Of a stretch of 64,000 nucleotides of DNA, positions 1-10,962 are shown piece by piece. The first letter of the stretch is position 1. The number at the start of each line of letters is the position of its first letter. Source of the DNA: Corydoras sp. C115 (taxonomy: Eukaryota > Chordata > Actinopteri > Siluriformes > Callichthyidae); assembly GCA_019802505.1 (NCBI GenBank), contig JAFMOC010000102.1, forward strand, positions 241,501-305,500. The letters are read 5' to 3'. The notes below the pieces were generated by a model that saw only the letters and a list, made by a program, of their open reading frames with translations, ran no database searches and had not been told where the DNA came from. The position numbers and the translations under genes were made by a program.

Positions 1-500
1 ATCTCATTCATCTAATATCTGATCTCATATCTCATTTCAGCTCATCACTCATATACATTATCTCCTCTCATCTCATATCTCATCACTCATATATAACATC
101 TCATAGCTCATCTCATCTCTCATATCATATCATATCTCATCTCGTATCTCATATCAGCTCATCACTCATATAACATCTCATTTCAGCTCATCACTCATAT
201 ACATTATCTCCTCTCATCTCATATCTCATCACTCATATATAACATCTCATCTCTCATAGCTCATCTCATCTCTTATTTCATCTCACTCATATCTCATCTC
301 ATTTCAGCTCATCACTCATATACATTATCTCCTCTCATCTCATATCTCATCACTCATATATAACATCTCATCTCTCATTTCATATCATATCTCATCTCAT
401 AGCTCATTTCATCTCATCACTCATATATAACATCTCATTTCATCTCATCACTCAATCATATCTCATCTCATCTCTCATATATCATATCATATTTCGTCTC
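1..500. repeat. CTCAT-rich satellite
   Basis: Irregular tandem arrangement of CTCATCTCATATCTCAT and TCACTCATATACATTATC words. Longer blocks recur at about 43, 190 and 310, so it has higher-order structure. It runs off the left edge. No coding signal. Confidence 0.85.
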
Positions 501-671
501 CTCTCGCTCTGAACTCTGTATTCTCTTCAGTCCATTGTCTCAGGTGTATACAACCAAACAAGCCATGTATTTAGATAACTGTACGCTTCCAGCTGTTCTG
601 TTGTTTGTTTTCAGGGATGAGCGCCCGGGTCCCGGTCCACGGCGGCGAAGCCTGATAAGTCGGGTGTGAAA

Positions 672-785
672 CAACTTGATTGGCATGAAACGCACACTGA
701 CCTGAACCCCATCAAACAGCTCAGTGATGAACATGAACACAGAGCGCTCGCCAGCCCCTTCTCTCCTTACATACGCTTTTAAATA
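672..785 (+). pseudogene. Tc1-like transposase C-terminal relic
   Basis: One frame reads TDLNPIKQLSDEHEHRALASP, close to the DLNPIE-LWDE-EHRLRARP block that carries the catalytic glutamate of Tc1/mariner transposases. The Glu itself is replaced by Lys. Stops lie on both sides and no terminal repeat is recognised. Confidence 0.5.
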
Positions 786-1315
786 AAAATAAATCCCACA
801 GTCAGACTCTGCGTTGTGTGAGGTGGTCGATTGACTACCTGTTAAAGTCTGTGCTCCCACTTCACGTTTCAAAGGATTACGTGTTATTAAACGCAAAGCT
901 CAAATTGTGTTGGTCTCTAAAGAGATGCCTAATAAATTGCCTGGACACCGCTTTAATTATAGAGCGTTTCCCTCGTGGCCTGTTACTGACAACCTTATAC
1001 AACCTCACATATATTTTCGTCTAGGGTTGCATTATATTTTGGGTAAGCTGCATCACCATGTAATGTGCTTAACAGTTTCAAAAAATGGCTTTAAAAACGT
1101 CAGGATCCAATTTAATCTGTGGAAATAATTCCCCGTGTTTTCTAAACCACCTAATACCACAAAATGTGAAACCCTCCTGAGAACATTGGGTACAAACACC
1201 TCCACTCACAGGATAGGCCTCATCGCTTGGTGGGTTTGGGGTCACAGATTTGGCTGCATAATGAGATGAACTCCAAGCCGTATATTAAATTATACAACAG
1301 GTAGTTCCAAGCCAT
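786..1315. other. unassigned intronic sequence
   Basis: AT-rich single-copy-looking sequence (mrpl11 intron 2 if the gene continues left). Only short frames without recognisable protein similarity. No splice-bounded L11 segment was found. Confidence 0.5.
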
Positions 1316-1425
1316 GAATCTGATTGGCTGAACATTTTGTCCAGACGTGACATTGTTGTCAATAACACACACCTCTGACCACTTCATATTCGTATCATTG
1401 CGAGAAAAACAACACATTCTTTATA
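1316..1425 (+). repeat. left end of dispersed repeat that founded the 124-bp array
   Basis: Contains CTGATTGGCTGAACATTTTG followed by TCCAGACGTGACATTG. The same block occurs at 28425, 40300 (inverted), 56605 and 61585. Here it runs directly into the first array unit. Confidence 0.7.
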
Positions 1426-4400
1426 ACCTGCGTTCTGTAATCTGGCCACTAGATGGCACTAGTATTTAGTTGTGAGAGAAACCGGAAACCTGTTACTCTG
1501 ACCGCTTCACATTCGTATCAATGCGAGACACACAATACATTCTTTATAACCGGCATTTTGTTATTTGGCCTCTAGATGGCACTAGTATGTTGTGAGAGAA
1601 ACCGGAAACTTGTTACTCACTCTGACCGCTTCACATTCGTATCAATGCGAGACACATAATACATTCTTCATAACCTGCGTTCTGTAATTTGGCCACTAGA
1701 TGGCACTAGTATGTTGTGAGAGAAACCGGAAACCTGTTACTCATGCTGACCGCTTCACATTCGTATCAATGCGAGACACATAATACATTCTTTATAACCT
1801 GCATTCTGTAATTTGGCCACTAGATGGCACTAGTATTTCGTTGTGAAAGAAACCGGAAACCTGTTACTCTGACTGCTTCACATTCATATCAACGTGAAAC
1901 ATACAACACATTATTTATTAACTGTGTTCTGTAATTTAGCCACTAGATGGCACTTGTATGTCGTTGTGAGAGAAACCAGAAACCTGTTACTCTGAACGCA
2001 TCACATTTGTATCAATGTGAGACACACTACAACTACATTCTTTATAACCTGTGTTCTGTAATATGGCCACTAGATGGCACTAGTATGTCGTGAGAGAAAC
2101 CGGAAACCTGTTACTCACTCTCACCACTTCACATTCGTATAAATGCGAGACATACAATACATTCTGTATAACCTGCATTCTGTATTTTGGCCACTAGATG
2201 GCACTAGTATTTCGTTGTGAGAGAAACTGGAAACCTGTTACTCTGACTGCTTCACATTCATATCAATGTGAAACATACAACACATTATTTATTAACTGTG
2301 TACTGTAATTTAGCCACTAGATGGCACTAGTATTTAGTTGTGAGAGAAACCGGAAACCTGTTACTCTGACCGCTTCACATTCGTATCAATGCGAGTTACA
2401 CAACTACATTATTTATAACCTGCGTTCTGTAGTTTGGCCACTAGATGGCACTAGTATTTAGATGTGAAAGAAACAGGAAACCTGTTACTCTGACCGCTTC
2501 ACATTCATATCTATGCGAGACAAACAATACATTCTTTATAACCTGCGTTCTGTAATTTGGCCACTAGATGGCACTAGTATGTCATTGTTAGAGAAACCTG
2601 AAACCGGTTACTCTGACTGCTTCACATTCGTATCAATGCGAGACATACAATACATTCTTTATAACCTGCGTTCTGTAATTTGGCCACTAGATGGAACTAG
2701 TATTTAGTTGTGAGAGAAACCAGAAACATGTAACTCTGACCGCTTCACATTCGTATCAATGCGAGACATACAATACATAATTTATTAATTGTGTTCTGTA
2801 ATTTGGCCACTAGATGGCACTAGTATTCCATTGTGAGAGATACCAGAAACCTGTAACTCTGACTGCTTCACATTCGTATCAATGCGAGACATACAACACA
2901 TTATTTATAACCTGCATTATGTAATTTGGCCTCTAGATGGCACTAGTATTCCATTGTGAAAGAAACCGGAAACCTGTTACTCACTCTGACCACTTCACAT
3001 TCGTATCAATGCGAGACAATACATACTTTATAACCTGCATTCTGTAATTTGGCCTCTAGATGGCACTAGTATTTAGTTGTGAGAGAAACTGGAAACCTGT
3101 TACTCTGACCGCTTCACATTCGTATCAATGCGAGACATACAACTAAATTATTTATCACCTGCATTCTGTAATTTGGCCTCAAGATGGCACTAGTATTTAG
3201 TTGTGAGAGAAACTGGAAACCTGTTACTCTGACTGCTTCACATTCGTATAAATCCGAGACACACAATACATTCTTTATAACCTGCATTCTGTAATTTAGC
3301 CTCTAGATGGCACTAGTATTTAGTTGTGAGAGAAACCGGAAACCTGTTACTCTGACGACTTTACATTTGTATCAATGCGAGACCTACAATACAATATTTA
3401 TTAATTGTGTTCTGTAATTTGGCCTTTAGATGGCACTAGTATTCCATTGTGAAAGAAACCAGAAACCTGTTACTCACTCTCACCACTTCACATTCATATC
3501 AATGCGAGACCTACAATACATTATTTATTAACTGTGTACTGTAATTTAGCCACTAGATGGCACTAGTATTCCATTGTGAAAGAAACGAGAAACCTGTTAC
3601 TCACTCTGACCGCTTCACATTCGTATCAATGCGAGACCTACAATACATTATTTATTAACTGTGTACTGTAATTTAGCCACTAGATGGCACTAGTATTTAG
3701 TTGTGAGAGAAACCAGAAACCTGTAACTCTGACCGCTTCACATTCGTATCAATGCGAGACACACAATACATTTTTTATAACCTGCGTTCTGTAATTTGGC
3801 CACTAGATGGCACTAGTATTCCATTGTGAGAGATACCAGAAACCTGTTACTCACTCTGACCACTTCACATTCGTATCAATGCGAGACATACAATACATTC
3901 TTTATAACCTGCATTCTGTAATTTGGCCTCTAGATGGCACTATTATTTAGTTGTGAGAGAAACCGGAAACCTGTTACTCTGACCGCTTCACATTCGTATC
4001 AATGCGAGACATACAATGCATTGTTTATAACCTGCGTTCTGTAATTTGTCCACTAGATGGCACTAGTAATCCATTGTGAAAGAAACCGGAAACCTGTTAC
4101 TCACTCTGACCGCTTCACATTTGTATCAATGCGAGACATACAATACATTATTTATTAACTGTGTTCTGTAATTTGGCCACTAGATGGCACTAGTATGTCA
4201 TTGTGAGAGAAACCGGAAACCTGTTACTCTGACCTCTTCACATTCGTATCAATGCGAGACCTACAATACATTATTTATTAATTGTGTTCTGTAATTTGGC
4301 CACTAGATGGCACAAGTATGTCATTGTGAGAGAAACCGGAAACCTGTTACTCTGACCTCTTCACATTCGTATCAATGCGAGACCTACAATACATTATTTA

Positions 4401-5345
4401 TTAATTGTGTTCTGTAATTTGGCCACTAGATGGCACTAGTATTTAGTTGTGAGAGAAACCAGAAACATGTAACTCTGACCGCTTCACATTCGTATCAATG
4501 CGAGACATACAATACATTATTTATTAATTGTGTTCTGTAATTTGGCCACTAGATGGCACTAGTATTCCATTGTGAGAGATACCAGAAACCTGTAACTCTG
4601 ACTGCTTCACATTCGTATCAATGCGAGACATACAACACATTATTTATAACCTGCATTATGTAATTTGGCCTCTAGATGGCACTAGTATTCCATTGTGAAA
4701 GAAACCGGAAACCTGTTACTCACTCTGACCACTTCACATTCGTATCAATGCGAGACCGACAATACATTATTTATTAATTGTGTTCTGTAATTTGGCCACT
4801 AGATGGCACTAGAATTGCGTTGCGAGAGAAACCGGAAACCTGTTACTCTGACCTCTTCACATTCGTATCAATGAGAGACGTACAATACATTATTTATAAC
4901 CTGCGTTCTGTAATTTGTCCACTAGATGGCACTAGTATTCCATTGTGAAAGAAACCGGAAACCTACTACTCACTCTGACCACTTCACATTCGTATCAATG
5001 AGAGACATACAATACATTCTTTATTAATTGTGTTCTGTAATTTGGCCACTAGATGGCACTAGTATTCCATTGTGAGAGATACCAGAAACCTGTAACTCTG
5101 ACTGCTTCACATTCGTATCAATGCGAGACATACAACACATTATTTATAACCTGCATTATGTAATTTGGCCTCTAGATGGCACTAGTATTCCATTGTGAAA
5201 GAAACCGGAAACCTACTACTCACTCTGACCACTTCACATTCGTATCAATGAGAGACATACAATGCATTCTTTATAACCTGCGTTCTGTAATTTGGCCACT
5301 AGATGGCAAAATAACATCAATGTGTGATATACAATACATTTTTCC
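1426..5345 (+). repeat. tandem array of ~124-bp units, each with a CTCF-type motif
   Basis: About 32 head-to-tail units with a mean period of 124 bp. Each carries the block TGGCCACTAGATGGCACTAG, then TTGTGAGAGAAACCGGAAAC, a CTTCACATTCGTATCAATGC block and a CATTCTTTATAACCTGCG block. Motif starts are near 1444, 1567, 1691, 1815, 1938, 2065, 2189, 2314, 2437, 2561, 2681, 2804, 2928, 3049, 3174, 3298, 3420, 3547, 3672, 3798, 3924, 4046, 4171, 4299, 4423, 4546, 4670, 4795, 4918, 5042, 5168 and 5299. A minority read GGCCTCTAGATGG, which weakens the core. All units have the same orientation. Confidence 0.92.
1444..5315 (+). promoter_or_regulatory. candidate multi-site CTCF-binding cluster
   Basis: The repeated 20-mer fits the known vertebrate CTCF consensus TGGCCACYAGRKGGCACTR at every position in the best units, and the core fits CCASYAGRKGGCRS. 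CTCF is the zinc-finger insulator protein that halts cohesin loop extrusion in a direction-dependent way. The motif match is seen; binding is inferred. The core has no CpG, so methylation at the core would not block it. Confidence 0.6.
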
Positions 5346-5389
5346 CTATGTTTCTATAAAACTGTGAGCCCACTACATAGACCATAGTA

Positions 5390-5560
5390 TTTGGTTTTTA
5401 TAGAAACCGGAACCCTGTTATTTAGCGATCAAGCCCTTGTTTTTTTTATTATAGTGTGTTTATAACCATTTTATGAACGTAATAAGGCACTCGAGGCCAT
5501 GAGAGCTTAACAAGCTTACCTGCCAAGTCAAGAAAACAATTAATTTAAAATATAAAACTA
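5390..5560. repeat. right flank of the dispersed repeat
   Basis: The CTTGTTTTTTTTATTATAG and AATAAGGCACTCGAGGCC blocks also occur at 5930-6000 (duplicate) and, diverged, near 28855-28915. They mark the right side of the element that contains the array. Confidence 0.6.
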
Positions 5561-5572
5561 CTTTGCATTTAC

Positions 5573-5619
5573 CTTGACATCAATCTTGACGGGAAGAGGG
5601 ATGCCTTCTTTAATGTCCT
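5573..5619 (-). pseudogene. duplicated 3' fragment of mrpl11 exon 2
   Basis: These 47 bases are identical to the 3' end of exon 2 (6072-6118), and the adjoining GTAAATG donor and intron sequence are also copied. The match stops abruptly at 5619, where the sequence switches into the 124-bp array. With no acceptor in front, the fragment is an orphan donor and not a usable exon. Confidence 0.9.
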
Positions 5620-6071
5620 CCACTGACATACAACACATTATTTATAACCTGCGTTCTGTAATTTGGCCACTAGATGGCACTAGTATTCCATTGTGAGAGA
5701 AACCAGAAACCTGTAACTCCGACCGCTTCATATTCGTATCAATGCGAGACATACAATACATTCTTTATAATCTGCGTTCTGTAATTTGGCCACTAGATGG
5801 CAAAATAACTTATCAATGTGTGATATACAATACATTTTCCCCTATGTTTCTATAAAACTGTGAGCCCACTAGATAGACCATAGTATTTGGTTATTATAGA
5901 AACTGAAACCCTGTTACTCAGCGATCAAGCCCTTGTTTTTTTTATTATTATATTGTGTTTATAACCATTTTATGAATGTAATAAGGCACTCGAGGCCATG
6001 AGAGCTTAACAAGCTTACCTGCCAAGTCAAGAAAACAATTAATTTAAAATATAAAACCACTTTGCATTTAC

Positions 6072-6167
6072 CTTGACATCAATCTTGACGGGAAGAGGGA
6101 TGCCTTCTTTAATGTCCTTCGTTTTCTCGTTGAAGTCCTTGCAGAACGCGCCGATCGGGATCCCTCG
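6072..6167 (-). CDS. mrpl11: mrpl11 coding exon 2
   Basis: The exon is 96 nt and encodes 32 residues that start [18 protein letters not shown] and end [14 protein letters not shown]. This matches the L11 N-terminal domain segment after the PPLGP-LGQ motif; [17 protein letters not shown] is close to invariant in vertebrate MRPL11. It is preceded by a pyrimidine-rich acceptor ending TTTTTCTAG and followed by a GTAAATG donor, both phase 0. Together with exon 1 it gives residues 1-73 of a protein usually near 190 aa. No later exon was found to the left, so the C-terminal domain must lie outside the window. A 499-bp duplication has copied the last 47 bp of this exon just downstream. Confidence 0.93.
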
Positions 6168-6452
6168 CTAGAAAAACAAACAGAAAGTAGAGGATGGAGT
6201 CAGAAAATCCGGCCGGGCCAACGCGTCACAGACGGCCTATCATCGCGACTTACAGTTGATGAATACCAACGAGGGTTGGAACGGGAGCACGGGGGTGTCA
6301 ATCATACAATAAGTTATTGGTGCGCTGTGAGAGCTGTGTACGCTCGGCTGCATGTCTCGCAAAAGAGTGGAGAGTCCATTTAGTCCTGAGTGAGTGTGAG
6401 GAATCTGACAGCCATCATATGTGAGATATTTGATAAATGAGACCCACACCCG

Positions 6453-6685
6453 GAGGCGGCACGGGGGCTGAGTGGTTGGCATGTTCTCCTCTCATGCCAA
6501 GTGGGTTTCCTCCAGGTTCTCCGGTTTCCTCCCACAGTCACGTCAATTCAGTTCTCCAAATTTCCCCATATAGAGTGTGTCTGTGGGAGAGAGTGTGTGC
6601 ATAATGATAGATTGGCGTCCTGTCCTGGGTGTATCTGCCCAGCGCCCGAAACGTTCTCCACTGAATGGGCATGGAGAACCCCCCC
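6453..6685 (+). mobile_element. tRNA-derived SINE (DANA/Mermaid type), internally deleted; family reference entry
   Basis: Full copies of this family are about 340 bp. They open GGGCGGCACGGTGGCTTAGT with a Pol III A box (TGGCTTAGTGG) and a B box (GGTTCGAATCC). A shared body follows (GTTTCCTCCGGGTTCTCCGG, CCCACAGTCCAAAAACATGG, CCATATAGAGTGTGTCTGTG, CTGCCCAGCGCCCGAAACG) and the copy ends GATAAAGCGGAAGATAATGG plus a short TGGA/TGAA tail. The layout resembles zebrafish DANA and Mermaid SINEs. This copy jumps from the head (CATGCCAAGTGGGTTT) over the B box and ends in a microsatellite. Confidence 0.85.
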
Positions 6686-6704
6686 ATTTATTTATTTATA
6701 TATA

Positions 6705-6778
<74 letters not shown>

Positions 6779-6802
6779 TACATACATACACACACACACA
6801 CA
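6686..6802. repeat. TTTA/TA/CA compound microsatellite
   Basis: TTTA and TA runs pass into CA and CATA runs. It separates two SINE pieces in the same orientation and has probably expanded inside or between them. Confidence 0.95.
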
Positions 6803-7010
6803 CGTGGGTTTCCTCTGGGTTCTCCGGTTTCCTCCCACAGTCCAAAAACATGGATCAAGTCAATTGCATTCTCCAAATTGCCCCAAATAGAGTGTGTCTG
6901 TGTGAGTGAGTGTGTGTCCAGTAATAGATTGGCGTCCTGTCCTGAGTGTATCTGCCCAGCGCCCAAAATGTTCTCCCCTGGATGGGCATGTGGAACCCAC
7001 CGCAACCGTA

Positions 7011-7013
<3 letters not shown>
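6803..7013 (+). mobile_element. SINE body fragment
   Basis: Starts at GTGGGTTTCCTCTGGG, lacks the tRNA head and ends after CCACCGCAACCGTAAC at a TA/CA run. Confidence 0.85.
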
Positions 7014-7051
<38 letters not shown>

Positions 7052-7052
7052 T
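7014..7052. repeat. (CA)n microsatellite
   Basis: About 16 CA dinucleotides following ATATATAC. Confidence 0.95.
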
Positions 7053-7078
7053 ACACTTTGGTTTACATAAAAACACAT

Positions 7079-7422
7079 AAGGTGGCTTAGTGGTTAGCAT
7101 GTTCTCCTCTCAGCGCTGGGGATTCCAGGTTCGAATACCAATCTGGGTGGAGTTTCCATGTTCTCCCCGTGTCCACGTAGGTTTCCTTCGGGTTCTCCAG
7201 TTTCCTCTCACAGTCCAAAAACATGGATCAAGTCAATTGAGTTCTCAAACTGCCCCATATACAGTGTGTGTGTGTGTGAGTGAGTGTGTGTGTAGATTGT
7301 GATAGATTGGCGCCTGTCCTGGGTGTATTTGCCCAGCGCCCGAAACGTTCTCCCCTGGATGGGCATGGGGAACACCCCCACGAAACTAATAGAGGATAAA
7401 GCGGAAAATAATGGATGGAGAT
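7079..7422 (+). mobile_element. SINE, nearly full length
   Basis: Head through GATAAAGCGGAAAATAATGG. The GTGTGTGAGTGAGTG stretch is expanded by extra GT units. Confidence 0.88.
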
Positions 7423-7793
7423 TCACACTTCCGGTTCTTGACGAATCGAAGCCTCACTTCTGCGTCTTAACGTGAGATCAACGGCGTTACGTAGGTGTGG
7501 AGCTGCAAAGTCCCCGCTGTGGCTCGACTAATCGTGCAAAGACACTAATTAGTCGTTTTATTACAGCGGAACGTTCTGCGCTGACCTTTCGCTGGGAAAC
7601 CTTCCCAAAGGCTGAGTGTTAACTGAGATTCATAATTCATTCCGTCGCTGTTCAACATGGCATTAGCAAAATGGCATTTTGTAATAATCAGAACTGCCTA
7701 CGTTTCCAAAATATCAACTAGTAACTGCAGAATAGGCCACATATACAGTACAGTATAACGTAGATATATTATATATATTATATATTATATATA
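7423..7793. other. unassigned intronic sequence
   Basis: Single-copy-looking and moderately CpG-bearing at 7430-7620, then AT-rich with a TA-rich end at 7763-7793. No coding frame recognised. Confidence 0.5.
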
Positions 7794-8126
7794 CACTACC
7801 ATTCAAAAGTTTGGGGCCTCCCGGACAATTTAGAGTTTTATCAAATGAGTTGCAAAATGATTAGAAATATTGTCCAGACATTGACATGGTTAATAGTTTT
7901 TGTTATTTGAAATAATAATTTTCTACGTCAAACTTTCATCAACATCTGAAACATCCAATAGGCTTCTTACACAGTTAACAAACACAGTGTACCCTTAGAA
8001 CACTGCAGTGATGTGTAGATATTGCATTAAAAACCAGATGTTTGCAGCTGGAATAGTCATTTAGCAAATAAACTATGTATAGAGAGTATTTCCGAATCAT
8101 TTAATATAAATTTCTAAGTGACACCG

Positions 8127-8130
<4 letters not shown>
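7794..8130. mobile_element. Tc1-like MITE, right end lost
   Basis: Begins CACTACCATTCAAAAGTTTG, the terminal inverted repeat of a common fish Tc1-like element, flanked by TATA. The right end reads TTTCTAAGTGACACCGAACT and stops before the inverted-repeat tip, where a (TA)n run begins. It has no transposase. Confidence 0.8.

Positions 8131-8198
<68 letters not shown>
8131..8198. repeat. (TA)n microsatellite
   Basis: About 34 TA units between the MITE and the tail of an inverted SINE. Confidence 0.97.
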
Positions 8199-8200
<2 letters not shown>

Positions 8201-8540
8201 ATCCATCCATCCATTATCTTCCGCTTTATCCTCTATTAGGGTCGGGGGGTTCCCCATGCCCATCCAGGGGAGAACGTTTCGGGCGCTGGGCAGATAGACC
8301 CAGGACAGGACGACAATCTATCGCTGGGCACACACTCACTCACACACTCTATATGGGGCAATTTTGGAGAACTCAGATGACTTGATCCATGTTTTTGGAC
8401 TGTGGGAGGAAACCGGAGAACCCTGAGGAAACCCACGAGGACAAGGGGAGAACATGGAAACTCAACCCAGATGGGGATTCGAACCAGGAATCCCTAGCGC
8501 TGAGAGGAGAACATGCTAACCACTAAGCCACCGGGCCGCC
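8199..8540 (-). mobile_element. SINE, full length, (ATCC)n tail
   Basis: The complement runs from a TGGA-repeat tail to the GGGCGGCC head. The B-box region reads GGTTCGAATCC. Confidence 0.92.
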
Positions 8541-8562
8541 CGTTATATATATATATATATAT

Positions 8563-8632
8563 ATCTGCCCAGCACCCGAAATGTCCCCCCCGCAACCCTA
8601 CTAGAGGATAAAGCAGAAGATAATGGATGGAT
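8563..8632 (+). mobile_element. SINE 3' fragment
   Basis: Only CTGCCCAGCACCCGAAATG to the GATGGATGG tail, following a (TA)11 run at 8543-8562. Confidence 0.8.
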
Positions 8633-8996
8633 GGAGTTTCCAATCGCAATCTGGGTGGAGTTTCTATGTTCTCCCCATGCCTGAATGGGTCGTGGAGGGG
8701 TTCCCCATGCCCATCCAGGGGAGAGCGTTTCGGGCGTCATGCAGATACACCCAGGACAGGACGCCAATCTATCACTGGGCACACACTCACTCACACAGAC
8801 ACACTCTACATAGGGGAATTTGGAGAATTCAATTGACTTGATCCATGTTTTTGGACTGTGGGAGGAAACCGGAGAACCCGGAGGAGACCCACGCGGACAC
8901 GAGGAGAACATGGAAACTCCACCCAGATGGGGATTCAATCCGGGAAACCCTAGTGCTGAGAGTAGAACATGCTAACCACTAAGTCACCTTGCTGCC
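8633..8996. mobile_element. foldback SINE composite 1
   Basis: A plus-strand piece (CAATCTGGGTGGAGTTTC to CCCCATGCCTGAATGGG, 8633-8692) joins an inverted body and head at the junction GTGGAGGGGTTCCCC. The inverted part runs to the CCACTAAGTCACC end. The 5' tRNA head is missing from the plus piece. Confidence 0.75.
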
Positions 8997-9018
8997 CTCA
9001 GTCTCATGAACATGATAA

Positions 9019-9086
9019 ACCCAAATTGGGATTCGAACCTGGAATCCCTAGTGCTGAGAGGCAGACGTGCTAACCACTAAGCCACC

Positions 9087-9088
<2 letters not shown>
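9019..9088 (-). mobile_element. SINE head fragment
   Basis: The complement carries only the head and B-box region (GGTTCGAATCC), ending at a (TA)n run. Confidence 0.8.

Positions 9089-9169
<81 letters not shown>
9089..9169. repeat. (TA)n microsatellite
   Basis: Forty TA units directly abutting the next SINE head. Confidence 0.97.
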
Positions 9170-9173
<4 letters not shown>

Positions 9174-9569
9174 GGCACGGTAGCTTAGTGGTTAGCATGT
9201 TCTCCTCTCAGTGCTGGGGATTCCAGGTTCGAATTCCAATCTGGGTGGAGTTTCCATGTTCCATGTGTCCATGTGGGAAGTGGAGGGGTTCCCCATGCCC
9301 ATCCAGGGGAGAACGTCTCGGGCGCTGGGCAGATACACCCAGGACAGGACGCCAATCTATCACTGGACACACTCACTCACACAGACACACTCTATATGGG
9401 GCAATTTGGAGAATTCAATTGACTTGAATCCATGTTTTTGGACTGTGGGAGGAAACCGGAGAACCCGGAGGAGACCCACGCGGACACGGGGAGAACATGG
9501 AAACGCCACCCAGATGGGGATTCGAACCGGGAATCCCTAGCGCTGAGAGGAGAACATGCTAACCACTAA

Positions 9570-9573
<4 letters not shown>
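9170..9573. mobile_element. foldback SINE composite 2
   Basis: A plus-strand head (9170-9284, A and B boxes intact) is joined at GGGAAGTGGAGGGGTTCC to an inverted SINE (9286-9573) that ends in the complement of the head. Both outer ends are therefore inverted tRNA heads. Confidence 0.85.
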
Positions 9574-9625
<52 letters not shown>

Positions 9626-9640
9626 CCTATATATATATAG
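9574..9640. repeat. (TA)n microsatellite with short interruption
   Basis: TA run broken by AAACCC, lying between two foldback composites. Confidence 0.95.
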
Positions 9641-10038
9641 GGCGGCACGGTAGCTTAGTGGTTAGCATGTTCTCCTCTCAGTGCTGGGGATTCCAGGTTC
9701 GAATACCAATGTGGGTGGAGTTTCCATGTTCCATGTGGGAAGCAGAGGGGTTCCCTATGCCCATCCAGGGGAGAACGTCTCGGGCGCTGGGCAGATACAC
9801 CCAGGACAGGGTACCAATCTATCACCGGACATACACTCACTCACACAAACACACTCTATATGGGACAATTTGGAGAACTTAATTGACTTGAATCCATGTT
9901 TTTGGACTGTGGGAGGAAACCAGAGAACCCGGAGGAGACCCACGCGGACACGGGGAGAACATGGAAACGCCACCCAGATTGTGATTCAAACCTCGAATCC
10001 ACAGCTCTGAGAGGAGAACATGCCAACCACTAAGCCAC
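9641..10038. mobile_element. foldback SINE composite 3
   Basis: Same organisation and nearly the same junction (GGGAAGCAGAGGGGTTCCC) as composite 2, so the two descend from one rearranged ancestor. Confidence 0.85.
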
Positions 10039-10629
10039 CCTCAGTCTCATTCAGTTTATTTATTATAAAATGCATTCCAGTGCAGCTGTACAGTTGAATC
10101 ATTTTCCGCTCGCACAAAGTTTAGACAATTACAGAGAAGTTCAAAGGCTGAATGGAATCGTCCCAACCTCAAAGACGTGTCCTCGTGCGAGAACACTTGT
10201 GATCAGTCAGCCGAGGCAGACGGAGAAGATCTGCAAACAGCGTGGAGGAAGGTCACGGCAGAAAGCACATATTCATCCAGACTAAACATCCTTTAATAAA
10301 CTCCAACACACAGCCGGCGCCGCAGCCCTGACCCGAGCGACGATGATGCTCTTGAAGCAACAAAAACTCTGGAGAGAGCATTTTCACCAGGCTGCCGTTG
10401 CCATGTCAACGCAAAAAAAATAGCTTTGGGTCGGGATGAGATGCGGCATTTTGGCACCCACGGGAAAGTGCTCGTCCACGTGGCAGATGGCAGGACGGTT
10501 CGGCTGGCGTTTCGCTTAGAAATAATCATTCCAAAAAAACAAAAAAAAAAAGATGAAATATGTTCACTGATGGAACCCAGAACAGGGTCTGAACTTCAGC
10601 TTACTTATTGGTTGGTTCTTTTAACCACT
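10039..10629. other. unassigned intronic sequence
   Basis: Repeat-poor. CpG-containing at 10180-10500, with an A-rich stretch at 10532-10552. Two short frames have no recognisable domain. Confidence 0.5.
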
Positions 10630-10951
10630 GCGGCACGGTGGCTTAGTGGTTGGCATGTTCTCCTCTCAGCGCTAGGGATTCAAGGTTCGAATCCCAATCT
10701 GGGTGGAGTTTCCATGTTCTCCCCGTGTCCGGTTCTCCGGTTTTCTCCCACATGGATCCCAAAAACATGGATCAAGTCAATTGAATTCTCCAAATTGCCC
10801 CATATAGAGTGTGTTTGTGTGAGTGAGTGTGTGTCCAATGATAGATTGGTGTCCTGTCCTGGGTGTATCTGCCCAGCGCCCGAAATGTTCTCCCCTGGAT
10901 GGACATGTGGAACCCTTTCGCGACCCTAGTAGAGGATTAAGTGGAACATAG
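10630..10951 (+). mobile_element. SINE, tandem set copy 1
   Basis: Carries a diagnostic CACATGGATCCCAAAAACAT variant and the 3' variant GAGGATTAAGTGGAACATAG. Confidence 0.9.
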
Positions 10952-10962
10952 ATGAGTTGGCA

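Larger units (their letters stand above)
5121..6118. repeat. 499-bp tandem duplication spanning array edge and exon 2 tail
   Basis: 5121-5619 and 5620-6118 are two head-to-tail copies. Each runs from a 124-bp array unit through a unique flank (AATAAGGCACTCGAGGCC) into mrpl11 exon 2. Offsets are 498-499 at several landmarks. The copies differ by scattered substitutions and a few indels, so the event is not brand new. The second copy adds two more array units (near 5668 and 5792). Confidence 0.85.

Noticed and set aside
540..896. 118-codon minus-strand frame as a possible mrpl11 exon 3
   Set aside because: No L11 C-terminal motifs in any frame; the opposite strand carries a Tc1-like relic instead.
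1426..5345. CRISPR-like array (regular repeats)
   Set aside because: Whole 124-bp units repeat without unique spacers, and the genome is eukaryotic.
7079..7140. tRNA genes at SINE heads (A and B boxes, GGTTCGAATCC)
   Set aside because: No cloverleaf acceptor stem or anticodon arm can be completed; the boxes belong to SINE promoters.
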